A DNA stretch of 64,000 bases from Nymphaea colorata. Taxonomy: Eukaryota; Streptophyta; Magnoliopsida; Nymphaeales; Nymphaeaceae. This document shows, piece by piece, positions 1 through 12,519 of the stretch (positions are counted from its first letter, which is position 1; each line of letters begins with the position of its first letter). The position numbers and the translations under genes were made by a program. The notes beneath the pieces were generated by a model. The model did no database searches and was not told the DNA's origin. It saw only the letters and a program-made list of their open reading frames with translations. The stretch spans positions 14,224,629-14,288,628 of the forward strand of contig NC_045149.1 of the NCBI RefSeq assembly GCF_008831285.2, in the 5' to 3' direction.

Positions 1-900
1 GCTAATTGGACCGAATCTGGATTCAAAACGAGTTTGGAGTCACTCGAAATGATTTCGACCATCCATTTGAAACAAAAAACCAATTTTATACACTTTTTAA
101 ATAAATTAAACAAAAAAGAAAGAAAGTTTTATACTCATTTTATTTTATTTTCTATTTTTATATCATTTTAAAATTATAATAAAAAAAACAAAGGGTTTTG
201 CGCGATCGTGCGGTCATGCGATCGCATGTTGTGTGCGACCGTGCGTCATCGCAACGTGCTATCGCACAACAATGCGTGCGTTGCATAATTGTGGGACCGC
301 GCGTGCCATGCGCTTCTACACGCCCTCAAGCGCATTTTTGGACTGGCGTGTGTTGTCAAGCCTCATTTTCTTCAGAAATCGACCGTTAGAGGGCAATTTT
401 GAGCGTTTTAAGTGGGCATTACCCTGCTTACACCTCAAAAAAGGATTTACAAGCCTAATGGCCAATCATGCTCATTTTAAACCTATTTCTATTTCAAAAT
501 TATATGAAATTCATATGAAAATGTTATGAAATTCAAACAAATTTGAACTTTGAGTTTTGACTCCAAAACTCGCTATAAAAACCCCATTTTCCTCCCTCTT
601 GGGCAATGAGCCTACCATGGGAACCTCCTATGCTTCTTCAATTGAAAATTCCAATTTTTTCTTAGCTCTTTTTTTTCATTTCTCTCTTCTTCTCCAGCCT
701 TGGGAGCAAGCTTCTTCAAGTTCAAATTCTTCAAAGGAGCACAAAGAGATCTCTTGGTGGTTCATCATCTTGGAGCTTCATCTTAGGCGACTCCAAGATC
801 ATTCAAAGAGAGGGCTCATTTATAGTATCATTCATATTCGAGGTATGTAATCTTCCTCTTATTCTCATTTCCTCTTCTCCTCTTGCCACTTCCCGATGGC
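1..900. other. Transposon-like sequence with a possible LTR promoter
   Basis: No gene is visible. The stretch at about 195-320 is dense in CG-containing words such as gcgatcg, unlike the AT-rich flanks. A TATA-type motif (tataaaaa, 574-581) is followed by a C/T-rich leader at 580-760. A compact promoter followed by a pyrimidine-rich leader is common in Ty3/gypsy LTRs, but I see no terminal TG/CA ends, primer-binding site or pol remnant, so this assignment is inference only. Confidence 0.25.
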
Positions 901-1650
901 CGTGCAAGAAAGCTCAAATGATTTCTTATCAGAAATTGAGAGTAATATCTTCAGTGCACCAGGAGTATGAGCAAGGCGGAGTAAATTATATTTCTTCATT
1001 TTATATCCAAAAATATGTTTGCTATATTATCTTACTCATCCCTTATGCTTGAGATGATGTTCATGCATGATATTCTAATTTTTCCTTAATTAATAAGCAA
1101 ATGCATCGTCAGAATGAGTGCTTGGTTGGGACTTATTCGTTCTTGTGTTGATTTTTAAGGTTGGGACTTGTCCAAACCAAGAAAGCCCTTCACAAATTTG
1201 TACATGTTAAAGTGCATCTTCATGTTATTTTCACACTTAGTTTATTTCTTAATCACCCGATTAGGAACCCCAATGAGTGCTTCGTCATTCCCCATTTCGT
1301 GAGTTTTTTATTTTTTTTCATACCCAATGGTGGGAGAAATCAATTTTCTTGTAATAATTGTGGTTTTTATTCACATACAAAAATATTTAGAATCATGTTT
1401 TTCAAAATATTTTTAAAACCAAATACCGTCTCTAATGCGGCCTTGGAGACTTAACTTAGGTTCTTGCATGAGCCCAAATTCCCCTTCGACCTATATCAAA
1501 AATTGGAGTCAGCTATTTTCGAGTCATTTCTTGATTTTAATACTTAACAAAAACTATGCATATATACATGTTATATATGTATACGTGCACATGAATATCT
1601 TTGTCATTCTCTCTTTATGATTTAACAAACTTTCGTATACGTATATATGA

Positions 1651-1692
<42 letters not shown>

Positions 1693-4440
1693 CATCCATT
1701 TTCAAATCTCTCTGTCTCTCTTTCTAAAATGATCTTCTCTTCTCTATTTGATTTAAACCTCATTTTTACAAGCTTTCGTATACGTATATATCTACATACA
1801 TATATATGTATATATATGTATATGAATATGTATCTCTCTTTCTTTTAAATCTTTGATTTTGTGATTTTCAAGGCTTCTTTCTCTCTTTCTTTCTCTATAT
1901 TTCTCTTGTGATCAAATCTTACATATTTTCCATTCTTTTCAACATTTTTCTCTAAAGATCTTTTTCATTTGCCGACTTCATCAAGACCAAAACTCAAGTA
2001 ATGACCAAATATTGGAATCATGCTTGAGGGTCTATAACCCTATTCAAAAACTTTTCTCTTTTCATCAAAAATATTTATTACAAAAATCTTAGATGTATGT
2101 GATGGTAGGAATGCCTTTAGATGAATGTTGTGGTAGAAATCAATCATGTAGTATCAATGCATTCATACATCCACATTCACTTAACATCACAAATGAGCAC
2201 AATCACATCTCTAAAAGAACTTAAGCAAGATGAGATGGAGCTCTAACTAGGTAGTAACCGAATTAAAGCAAAATCGCAGGCCTACTTTAAGTCTTAAGGG
2301 AATACTAAAGTGACTTCAAAATGATTTCCCAAGCTTTCCAAATGATATTTTCCAATTCTAATTTTCTCCAAAATGTTTCATATTCTCAAATAATTCTTCA
2401 AGAATCTTTTAAAAAGTTGAGAGCATCAAACTTTCAACATTTTTCTCAAACACTACACAACATATAGAATGGAAAAGATGTTCAAGTCAAAATGAAATGC
2501 ATCAAGGATAAGCATAGCCCTTGGTTGATTACCCCTGGTAAAGATGCCGGGAACGGTCGATCCTCATACCGACGGACTAGTCCATTTCTCTCATTTTCAA
2601 AACAAAACTTCATTTTTCTGGAGCACTCCAAAAATCAAACCAAAATAAAAAAAAATTTGGAGATGCGAACAATGGGCTTGGATCTTGATGGCTGGGCCGA
2701 TCCCAGGCTTGATTATTGATGCCCAACTAATTTTCTCAATCAAAGTATGGTGTACAAAGTTGACATGTCATTTTAGGTGATATTTGGCAACCTACACGAA
2801 GCCTAATTGGTTAAATCGGTATCATTAATGTCAGCAAAATCATTTTTGAATCAAATTTGAAAGCTTATGATTGTGCGAATTGGTTGAATCCAATTGGAAC
2901 TGAAATTGTTATTGGATCGGATTAATTAAACGATATATTCCCAATATCAAAATCTTTAATGAGAAAATCAATAGGGTATTTAAGAAGCAAATTTTAGATG
3001 ATGATGATGATGGTAATAATTTAAAATATCAGAAATAGTAACCTAATAATGATACCTGAGTAATAATATTTTAATAACAAAATAGAAAAATATTATCAAT
3101 TTTTTATATATTCTTATTTATAGGGAAAGTTTTTTGCCCCATTCATCTCTCTTTTGTTTGAAGACTTTTCATTTTGATGAAAACATAACAGATTAAATAT
3201 GCCATGAAAACATGCACCATTAGAGTGCATACTTAACAAATATGCATGAAAGAAGCCAAATTTTAGTTGTTCCCCTGCTTACATAGGCAACTAGATTGCT
3301 ACCTCCCCTATTTAGTGGAACCAGCATCAATAATAATGCCATAAACACTTTTTGGAAAGATTTAGCTCCTGTGTGGCATTTTACTATAGATTAACCTGAT
3401 TGAACATGAAGAGGCAGATTTATGACCGGCTCGGTAGATTTGATTTAAAAAATCGGTTGAATTTTATGTCTCTTGAATCAGCTCTTGCATTTGAATCAAA
3501 TCAGCTAATTCTGTCCGACTAGATCAACATGAAGCTCTTTAATTTTAGGTTTACAAAATAAGGCAGTAAGGGTTGACGTGTAACAATAAGTGCTGATACA
3601 GTTTACGGCGCCAGTATTGACATACGAGGGCCGACACAGTAACATATAGCTTGGAATGCAACATTGAATTTTTTGCCATATTTGTAATGAAGGCTGAGAA
3701 ACAGATGACCCAGGAGGGCCTGCTTCCTTATAAAAATTCCGATGCCAAAAGCCATATATGGACATCTTGGTGTGATTTCTTAGAACCTTACACTTTGCAA
3801 AAAATATACAATTTCAATGCTTTCATATATCCACCTGAATTAAAAAAAAAAACACACACTATAAAATGCATGAATTATAAATTATTCGACTATAAGCAGT
3901 TTCCATATATTTTTTTCAAACATCTCATATAATTTTGAAGATATGTGGACAGTGCTAGCTAATGCATTTTCTGAAGAGTTAAGAATGTAGGTGCATTTTT
4001 CAGATTGTGGGTATCTGTTTTAAATTTGTGAACATGAATAAATGCATATTAATGGCCTAAATATGAAAAAACAAAACTTTGAAGGTCGCTCAAATAATGA
4101 CCAATCCCAATTTTTAGTATTTGTACCGATTCAAGCCAAAGGACATTGCTTTCTATTTGACCCAAACAGCACCACATTTATCATTTATACATGGTACTTG
4201 CTAGTATTCGCATAATTGATACTTGTATTCAATTACAAAAAAAATAAAATGAAAGAGGTTCATCATTTTGAGTAAGTTAAAACAGCTAGACAAGCAGTTC
4301 AGTTCAACAACACTTCAATTTACCAGACCCAAATCAAACAAGAGGAAGAGAGAAAGAGAGAAAGAAATAAGAGGCAACGAAATGGAAACACACATATTTA
4401 ACTAAAAGAATTAATTACAATTTGCCACCGATTTTCAGTA
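901..4440. other. Intergenic, no gene recognised
   Basis: AT-rich sequence with short open frames only and no recognisable protein motif on either strand. It holds an AT/GT microsatellite and a short duplicated motif containing tttcgtatacgtatata (near 1631 and 1774). The stretch 2490-2720 has a more even base composition and could be a transposon remnant. The last part lies downstream of the minus-strand NLR pseudogene and contains purine-rich runs (4340-4370). Confidence 0.5.
1651..1692. repeat. (AT)n(GT)n microsatellite
   Basis: About 13 AT dinucleotides run directly into about 8 GT dinucleotides. Compound AT/GT tracts like this are typical plant microsatellites. Confidence 0.9.
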
Positions 4441-4447
4441 ATGTTAT

Positions 4448-7400
4448 CTATATGACTAATCTTTTCCCAAGATGATTTCTTAACGGCTGTGGCAGATGGA
4501 GTGCTGGACATGAGAAAATCCACAACCGTTGAAGCTTCGAGAGGCAGGCGATCTGTTGCTGTGCATCGGTGGAAAATGTTGTTTCATTTTGTTGTCGGGG
4601 AGTATTATTATTCACATCCACCAGAGACTTCAGATTGGGGAAGTCTTGAAGCCACAGAAATTTCAGTTTCGGGAGGCATTGCCAGTGGCCTCCCAAGCTG
4701 ATGTCCTCAGAGAAACAGCATAGTTCCAACACCTCCAGTTGAGAGAGACTCCACACCCACTGAGGCACCCATCCCCATTTGACCTCCTCATCAACATTCG
4801 TGTTGTCTCTCAATTCCAGAGCCTTGAAGGAGGGTAGAAATGTTGGTACCTCCGATGGCAATGAAGATGGCAGTAGTACTGCTGATTTTGAATCCAACTT
4901 CAAGCAAATGAGGTTAGGCATTTGCTCAAGCAATTTCCATCCCAATCTTTCACTTCGGCAATTCTTCAGTGACAGCGTTCGGAGCTGAGTCGCTTGACCA
5001 CCATGCCCCGCCAGCTCCAATAGAGCATAAATCAAGCATTCTGTCTGTACCTTTGGACAAGTTTCAAAACTCGCCTTTCTTAAGCATGGCATAAAAGTAA
5101 GTGTTATTTCCCAGTTGGGCAAATTCTTCACATCCAGTTCCTCAAGTGAAGGAAGGTGAGTGGGGAAGTTCCTCAAGTGAAGGAAGGTGAGTGGGGAGCT
5201 GCTTCAAAATCTTAAGGTAAGACAACTTCAGTCTCTTTAAATCTGGCATGTGATCATCAGATACTTGCTGTAGCCTGCCACATCCCTCTACCTCCAATGA
5301 CTCCAATGCAGGCACGTTAGCGAGAGTCTTCAACCTTTCACATCGTACACATGCAACGACTCCAATGCAGGCATGTTAGCAAGAGTCTTCAGCCTTTCGC
5401 ATCTGGACACAGTCAATGACTCTAATGCTGGCAGGTCACCAACCTTGTTGAGCCCATCACACAGCCAAATCTCCAAGGACTTCAACGAAAGCATGCTTGG
5501 CAATTCACACAATGTTGGGCAGTTTTGGACCTTCAATTCTTCCAATGATTTAATTCCTATCACTGTTGCCAACAATGGGCAACGCTGCAGCTGTAGTGTC
5601 TGCATCTCCCCATAATTGGTATCCAAATACCATCCCTATCTCCTTTATAACTATAAATTCCCAACCTCTCTATGCCATATGGAGGTTCCAAAGCCTCCAG
5701 CAAACTCCTCTCTTCGGAAGCATTATCCACTCTGTCATCCTCTTGCTCCTCAAAATAAAATTTCACCCCAATTAACTCATGCTTCTCCTTAAGCTGTGCA
5801 TTTTTTGCATCAATTACTTTCACCCTTCCCCCACCCAAACATTCTATTAACAATTCTCCCTTCAGTTTGTTCAAGTCTTTTAGTTCCCTAATATTGCATC
5901 CTCTTGTATTCTCCTTGTCATCGCTTACAATAAATCTATACAAGATCCGTAAATTAGTAAGCTTCCCCAGGCCTTCGGTTATAAATTTCAATTCCTCTAT
6001 ATCTTTCAGCCCAAGATACCTCAAGTTGCTCAGTTCACCTATTTCCTTGGGCAATTCTTCAATTTTACTAACACTTAAATCCAATATTTGCAAGTTACAG
6101 AGTCTGCCGATTGAACTGCGCAACCGTTTCACATTAGAATAGCTTAGATCGAGATATTTTAGAAGTGAAAGATCTTCAATTGACTTTGGCAACTCATACA
6201 TCCTATATCCCCTCAATGACAACACCCTCGACCACTTGAAATTGGTTAAGTGTGCAATATAAACTGAACGCAAGTCTGACTTGGAATCAGAATTAGGATC
6301 GCACAACAATGTCCGCACCTTATTTGCTGCTCCTGAGGCATTGTACTTGTGCTCTGCATCATCGATTCCAAGTAATGACAGATGGCAGGTGTGCTCAGTA
6401 GCAGAGGCATGGCCATATTCCTTTCCACCAATATATAAGGCAATGTCATGAAAAATGTCATGCAATTTGAGATCCTTATGTTTAGTTTTCTTCAATCATG
6501 CACCGATTTATCAAATCATTAATCCATTAGTTGGCAATCACTTCCACATCAATGCCTTCCTTTTCCTCAACCAATCCATGTGCCATCCATTGCATGACCA
6601 ATCTACCCCTTTGTATGTCATAATACTTTGGATAAATGCAGCAATATACAAAACAACTCTTCAAGTAATCTGGCAAGTCATCGTAGTTCAGTATGACACC
6701 AGGAAGAATGCTACTACGTATTTCTCATATCTCACTCTTGTCAATGTTTTCCCAGTCGTCTTTCGTCACCATTTTTGTACGCATTAAGGATCGTACCGTC
6801 TGGACAACAAGTGGCAACCCACCACACTTTGCCACTATTTTCTCCCCAATACCTTTCAAATTGTGACTCTCCAATTCATGTTCTTGTATCTTTGCCACAC
6901 GCAGAAACAAGCTCCAACTTTCATCCAAAGACATTTCTGTCAACTTATACATTTTATCACCAATTCCTTGAGAATTTTCTACCTTTCTACTCGTGATCAA
7001 AATCTTGCTCTCCTTTGCACCTCCCGTTAGGGTGTCCTCTACCTCTCCCATCCACCAACCTAATTACCATATATCATCTAAAACCAATAAGAACTTGCTC
7101 TTTGACAGCTCACTCTGTAATCATGTGCACAAACCACTCAAGGAAGTGCTACCTTTAAGTTCTCCTTCTGATTCCTTGCATACTTTCTTTAGTATTTTTC
7201 GCAGCAAACCCATACGATTTGGCTTCTCTGAAACACAAACTCACCACCTGCAGTTCCCAAACTGTTCTTTGAATTTATTAAAAACCATTTTTTCAAGAGT
7301 TGTTTTCCCAATTCCACCTTGACCTGCAATGGATACAATAGAAACACCATCTTTTTCCAGCGCACTAGCCATCAAACAAGAGTTCCTTTACTTTCTCTTT

Positions 7401-8015
7401 AACATATGCCCTACCCATGGGTGGTTGTGCAGTAGTACCTATGAGATGGGATGTCTCTCAAGAATTGTCATGTTCACCACCAAAAGGATGCCCACTCTCA
7501 ACTTTTGGTGTTCAGTTGAACAAATCCACCATTTCCATATATTTTTCTATTTCATTAAGCTTTAGGTTTATCCTTTTAATTTCATTACCAAGTTGGGAAG
7601 AAGCAAATACATGTTCCTTAAAGCGAGAGCACAAAGTGATCCAGGGCTTTCTTTCCTTGTTCCATGAAGTTATTGAACCCTTTTCTCTTTTCCTGAGCTC
7701 AATTATGGTTTCATATCCTTCGATGATGTCCTGGGCATCATATAAAACGTCCTTCAGATCTGCTTCTAGATATCTGTTTCACTGGTTTCTGAAAAATGGT
7801 TTTCGCTCTACGACTTTGATGGTCTTCTGCAAGCCTTCTAGCTTTTTCTGGAGCTTCTCAACTTTGGCATTCCGGATGAGGTCCACCTTGTCTTTCAACA
7901 AACTGGTTACAGACCAGAACATATTAGAAATGGCTGCTTCTGCAAATGCATCGATTACAATTGCCATCTTCCCCAGTCTCTCAGTCGGTGGAAGAGGAAG
8001 AGGAGCAATTTTCAA
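4448..8015 (-). pseudogene. CC-NB-LRR (NLR) disease-resistance gene, broken
   Basis: Read on the minus strand, the order is that of a plant intracellular immune receptor. A coiled-coil N-terminus starts at an ATG near 7967 (or 8015) and is followed by a linker with the EDVID-region-like motif DVLYDAQDIIEGY. Walker A is GQGGIGKTT (about 7302-7328) and kinase-2 is LLVLDDIW (about 7067-7090). Then come RNBS-B KILITSR, GLPL as CGGLPLV, an RNBS-D-like segment near 6650, an MHD-like LHDIFHDIA (about 6440) and a long leucine-rich repeat region (about 6300-4448). Such proteins normally form one uninterrupted frame of about 900-1,200 residues. Here an in-frame TGA (7779-7781) ends the coiled coil, TAA (7064-7066) follows kinase-2, and the LRR region is split by frameshifts, one caused by a 31-bp duplication. 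It cannot make a full receptor; truncated products are possible. Confidence 0.9.
5137..5198. repeat. 31-bp tandem duplication inside the NLR LRR region
   Basis: A 31-bp unit beginning gttcctcaagtgaaggaagg occurs at 5137-5167 and again at 5168-5198 with one mismatch. Because 31 is not a multiple of three, it shifts the minus-strand LRR frame. The repeat unit THLPSLEEL appears at the end of one frame and at the start of the next. Confidence 0.9.
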
Positions 8016-8071
8016 GTATGTGTGTGTGTGTGAGACAGAGAGAGAGAGAGAGAGAATAAATACAACAGGTC

Positions 8072-8280
8072 TCCCTCTTTCTTTAATTTCTAGTTGCTGA
8101 TTTTATAAGAAAGAATAATCCCTCTTTCTTTAATTTTTAGATGCAGATTTTATAAGGAAGAATAATACCTCTTTCTTTAATTTCTAGTTGCCGATTTTAT
8201 AAGAAAGAATAATCCCTCTTTCTTTAATTTCTAGATGCGGATTTTATAAGAAAGAATAATACCTCTTTCTTTATTTTCCT
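8072..8280. repeat. 47-bp minisatellite upstream of the NLR pseudogene
   Basis: A 47-bp unit starting tccctctttctttaatttct begins at 8072, 8119, 8166 and 8213, with a partial fifth unit from 8260. Units differ by a few substitutions (gttgctg, atgcag, gttgccg, atgcgg). The array lies just upstream of the NLR start on its minus strand, after a GT/GA microsatellite at about 8015-8056, so it occupies the former promoter or leader. Confidence 0.9.
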
Positions 8281-8728
8281 CCCACCCTCAGCTTTCTTTC
8301 ATTTCCAGTCGCCTATTTTACAAGAAAGAATGAATGCATTCGAGTGGATCGGAAGTTTAACCTGCCGAGTGCTTAATTTGGGGTGTGGTGAGCACATGTG
8401 CTTGAGTGCTTCACATGTGCTAAATAAGTCAGGAAAAGTCCCCCAATCCCAGCACAAGTAGAAGCGTACGCCTCATGGACAGTTTAGTTTTTTTAATTAA
8501 AAAAAATAAAATTAAATAAAAATAGTCAAACTTCACACATATCCCCTAATCAACCACGTTTGTATCCCTAAATCACCTATTTTCAATCCAAATCACCTGT
8601 GAAATTCAACCACCGTTGCTGCACACTGTGGAATTGCTAGAGGCTGGAGGCTGGAACTGCGGCTGGTGGAAGTTTGGAGCCATCGCCCAACGTAGAAATC
8701 CTTTGCAACTGTAAGTTTCTTTGAATCT
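8281..8728. other. Intergenic, no gene recognised
   Basis: No open frame with a recognisable motif. The stretch separates the NLR upstream repeats from the hAT insertion, whose 8-bp target duplication begins at 8729. Confidence 0.5.
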
Positions 8729-8736
8729 CTTTCTCT
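8729..8736. repeat. Left target-site duplication of the hAT element
   Basis: The 8-bp ctttctct here is repeated exactly at 12146-12153, immediately outside the opposite inverted repeat. The word ctttctct also recurs 38 bp beyond the right copy (12184), so the locus was locally repetitive. Confidence 0.9.
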
Positions 8737-9053
8737 CTACGTCACACGGATACGCAGACTGGGTCGAGTACCTGTGTCGACACGCGGACACGGGGATCCC
8801 GACACGGCGATACGGCTGGATACGTTTTGGATCGGGTCTGGGTCAGACCCGATCCAAACCACTTGTATAACCGATTTTTTAACCCGCGTTTTGTTTTACG
8901 CACTGACCTCCGGCGATCGACGCTCGACCTTCGTTTACCCTCGACCGCTTCCGCAGCAGGCTGGCAGCACAGTAAGGCAATGGCGGGCGATGGCGACCTC
9001 CGGCGATCGACGGCGACTTCCGGTGGCGTCCGGCGGCAGCCAGCGACAGACAG

Positions 9054-9657
9054 GTAAGTGTTTTGTCGATTATTTTCGATAATAGAAGTTAGGGTTTCAA
9101 CTTTTATTTGGGGATTTTTTACATTGGGTATTAAAATCTGATTTGGGGATGTTTTGGTTTGAAGATTGGACGGTTTAGAATCATATTCTTCAATGCTATG
9201 TGCGATGTTTTCTTTTTTTTGTTTGATTTTGGGATTTGGGGATTTTGCCGTTTTGGGTGTATAACCGATTTGGGGATTTTGCCTTCGCTGTTGTTCATGA
9301 TGCTAGACAATGATGAATACGTGATATCTAGATGGCATTAACATATAATATACCATTCGTGAATGTTCCTGTTCACTGTTCACTATTCACTTCAGCCTTC
9401 GCTATTGTTCATGTTTCTTTTAGTTTTAGGCTTTAACGAACTGCTTCTGTTCCTGTTCACTATTCAATCTGGCAGTACTATCATTTACCATTCTTGAATG
9501 TTCCTGTTCACTATTCAGCCTTCGTTCTGCTTCTGAATCTTTGAAGTTTTGTGACTGCAGTGCATGTTTATACTTTGTCAGTTTGTTGTATTGTTTTATT
9601 TCATAAATTTTATGTTCATTATACGTTTTTTCCATTTTTTTATTATGTTTAATCTAG
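9054..9657 (+). other. Leader intron of the hAT transposase gene
   Basis: A consensus donor (acag/gtaagt, exon ending at 9053) and an acceptor (tttaatctag, ending at 9657) enclose 604 bp. The acceptor lies one base before the transposase ATG at 9659. The upstream segment 8737-9053 would be a non-coding GC-rich first exon in which gacctccggcgatcgacg occurs twice. The intron contains a degenerate repeat of cctgttcactattcac. Confidence 0.65.
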
Positions 9658-9658
9658 T

Positions 9659-11848
9659 ATGGCGAGCAAAGGAAAAACAGTGTCTCAGTCTCAAGACTCT
9701 CAACCTACAAGTTGTGGTTCTGGATCAGCTACACCTCAGCCACCATTATGGTCATACGTGAATCTAATGGGGAAACCTCCTGGAGGCGGTGGAAATGCTT
9801 TTTTTAGGTGTAATTTTTGTGAGGGACAGTTTAATGGATCATATACAAGAGTGAAAGCACATCTATTAAAAATCAGTCAAAAAGAAATTCAACCATGTAA
9901 GAAAATCACTAACGAGACTTTGGCTCAGTTGAAGAAAGAACAAAAAGCCTTTGAGAATAAGAAAAGCACATCATCTGGATCTGGTTTCATTGACATTGCT
10001 TCAATTTTACATGATGATATTCAGAATCCTACCAAAAAAAGAAAAGTTGTTGATGTTCATCAGAAATCAATTAAGGATTCATTTAGTTTACAAGGACGGC
10101 GAGAATTAGATCTAAAAGTGGCGACATTTTTCTATGCTAATTGCATACCATTTAATGTAGCTAGAAGTCCATATTGGAGAGACTTAGTTACATCTATTGC
10201 AAATTCTAACTTGACTGGGTATGTTCCCCCTAGTTCTGAAAGGCTTCGCACTGTACTACTAGAACAACAGATGACTCGAGTGAACAAATTGTTAGAGTCT
10301 CAAAAGTTCACTTGGGATCAACACGGAGTTTCTATTGTTTCTGATGGCTGGACAGATTTGCAACGACGCCCTCTTATTAATTTCATTGCAACTTCAGCAA
10401 ATGGACCAATTTTCTTGAAAGCAATAGATGCATCTGGTGAATACAAAAGTGCTGAGTATCTGAAAGGATTGTTTATGGAAATAATTGAAGAAGTGGGGAA
10501 AGAAAACGTTGTTCAGCTAATTACAGACAATGCACCTGTATGTAGAGCAGCTGGTATTGCGATAGAAAAGGAGTACCCTCATATCTTTTGGACTTCTTGT
10601 GCAGTTCATAGCGGCTCTAAAGAGTATATGCAATCCACCAAGTAAAGAGCAAGATCCTCATGCTTATGAATTATGTTCGTGGATTGAAGACTTGGAAAAG
10701 GATGTGAGGAACATCAGAAATTTCATAGTAAATCATCAACATGCACTTTCCATTTATAACAAGCATTCTGATCTAAAATTATTAAGAGTTGCAGAGACAC
10801 GTTTTGCATCTCTAATTGTTATGGTCAAAAGGATAAAAAGGGTGAAAAGTGCATTGATCAGTATGGTGACTGATGATGATTGGAGTTTCTACCGTGCTGA
10901 TGATGATGACAAAGCTCAAGCAATCAAAGGAATGATTCTTGAAGACAAGTGGTGGGATCAAATCTTTTATTTTCTTGCATTCACAGAACCGATCTGGGAG
11001 ATGTTGAGAGTTCTTGATTGTGATAATTCAACGTTGCACTGTGTGTATGAGATGTGGGACACTATGATTGAAAAAATCCAAGAGGTTATTTTTAAGCATG
11101 AAAAAAAAAGTATTGCACTTGAAGATTCAGCATTTTTTGATCATGTGCATAGAATATTGATTGCAAGATGGGATAAAAGTAGCAATCCTCTTCAATGCAT
11201 GGCACATACATTAAATCCTAAATATTATGGAAAAAAGTGGCTTACAGGGGGTGTTGGAAGAACCCCACCACATCTGGATCTAGAATTATCAACAAACAGA
11301 GTAGCATGTATTAATAGGATTTTCATTGATGTACATCAAAATCGCCGAGCTAATGATGAGTTTGAAAGGTTTTCTACTGGAATTGGAGAAGATGTAGGTG
11401 CAACTGTAGACAAAGATAATTATCCATCTTTATCTTGGTGGATTAAACATGGAACTGCTTATCCTACTCTTCAATACCTTGCTTTCAGATCATGCTGTGA
11501 GAGAAATTGGAGTACATATTCACAAATCCACACTATAAAACGAAATAATCTCACAAGCAAACGTGCAGAAAATCTGGTTTATGTGCATTCTAACCTTCGG
11601 CTTCTATCACGGAACAAAGAAGAATATAGGTAAATTAAGTATATGATTTATTGATTTAGATGTTTCTCTTCTTATTCGCTAACATCATAATAATTACAAT
11701 TTTTTTGTCTTGTAGGGAAGGAGAAACTAAATATTGGGACGTGAATGTTGAGGACTTTAACTTAGAACAAGAGAATGAACTTGAAGTTGTTAATTCAAGA
11801 TTCGAAGAACCTTGTATTCCCTCAACATCTTCTATTGTGGAAGAATAG
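9659..11848 (+). pseudogene. hAT transposase with one frameshift
   Basis: The first part (9659 to about 10615) opens with a BED-type zinc finger (CNFC, then AHLL and C, about residues 57-82). A basic PTKKRKVVD segment resembles a nuclear signal. A DUF659-type RNase-H-like catalytic region follows, with SDGWTD and ITDNAP carrying the first two acidic residues, and then FWTSCAVHS. The frame then shifts: the continuation (ALKSICNPP, the usual hAT sequence after VHS) is in another frame up to 11629. The C-terminal dimerisation domain is present (LSWWIKHG, SCCERNWSTYS, RAENLVYVHSNLRLLSRN), though a short piece before SCCERNW seems deleted. Donor gtaaat at 11630 and acceptor ttgtag at 11715 join EEYR to EGETKYWD, ending at the TAG at 11846-11848. 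About 730 residues in total, a usual length. The small indel near 10612 is the only clear lesion. Confidence 0.9.
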
Positions 11849-12153
11849 GAGATTGGGGAGAAGGATGATTTGGGCATTGATGATGACTAGAATGATGATG
11901 AACAATGTTTTGTGATGATTGATGAACAATGCTTTGTAACTTTCTTTGAGACTTTCTTGCTTATGTCTTAGCAGTTATCACTTTTGAGATTGGTGATGAA
12001 CAATGTTGTGTTTGAGACTTTCTTTATTATCATTTTTAATTTTTTTGAATATAATATTCACCGTATCCGCGTATCCTAAAATTTTGAAAATGCCGTGTCC
12101 CCGTACCCGTATCCGTGTCCCCGTACCCGTATCCGTGTGACATAGCTTTCTCT

Positions 12154-12519
12154 CCATGGATGATATGTTCCTCTTTGAGTCTCTTTCTCTCCATGGCTGG
12201 CGCTGACCATGGCCACCCTCTCGCTCCCTCAGCTCTCTAGCGGCTAGAGACGTCGTCTGTCAGCATATGTTGCTGAGTGCAAACGGTGAAGAAATTTAAC
12301 AACGAAAAGAAAATCTGTTTTCCGCCAAACAGCCCCTGCCTTATGGCTTTGTTGCAAAATGGTATCTGAATTTGTGTGGTTTGCAAATTAGTACTGATCT
12401 TCATATCTGGGTGTATTTCCTTCTTCTTTAATCGAGCTCTATTTTTCCTGTATGCGTCGCCCCATTTCCTGCACACGTCGCCAAGCATTACCTTTCACCC
12501 TTCGCAATTATTTTCCAGA
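12154..12519. other. Intergenic flank of the hAT element
   Basis: No gene recognised. The word ctttctctccatgg occurs at 12146 and again at 12184. Base composition is mixed until about 12500, where the TpA-rich tract begins. Confidence 0.4.

Larger units (their letters stand above)
8737..12145 (+). mobile_element. hAT DNA transposon, nearly full length
   Basis: The element is 3,409 bp. Its ends form an inverted repeat: ctacgtcacacggatacg at the left, and the reverse complement of the right end reads ctatgtcacacggatacg. It is flanked by a perfect 8-bp direct repeat, ctttctct, at 8729-8736 and 12146-12153, the target-site duplication length of the hAT superfamily. Both subterminal regions are rich in repeated GTATCC/GGATAC and GTGTCC/GGACAC words, typical transposase-binding clusters. 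At the right end a 20-bp unit (gtgtccccgtacccgtatcc) occurs twice in tandem. Inside is a plus-strand transposase gene with a leader intron and one coding intron. One frameshift in the coding region probably makes it non-autonomous. Confidence 0.93.

Noticed and set aside
5867-7565. Several plus-strand frames over the NLR region
   Set aside because: They are antisense shadows of the minus-strand NB-ARC and LRR sequence, whose motifs read clearly on the other strand.
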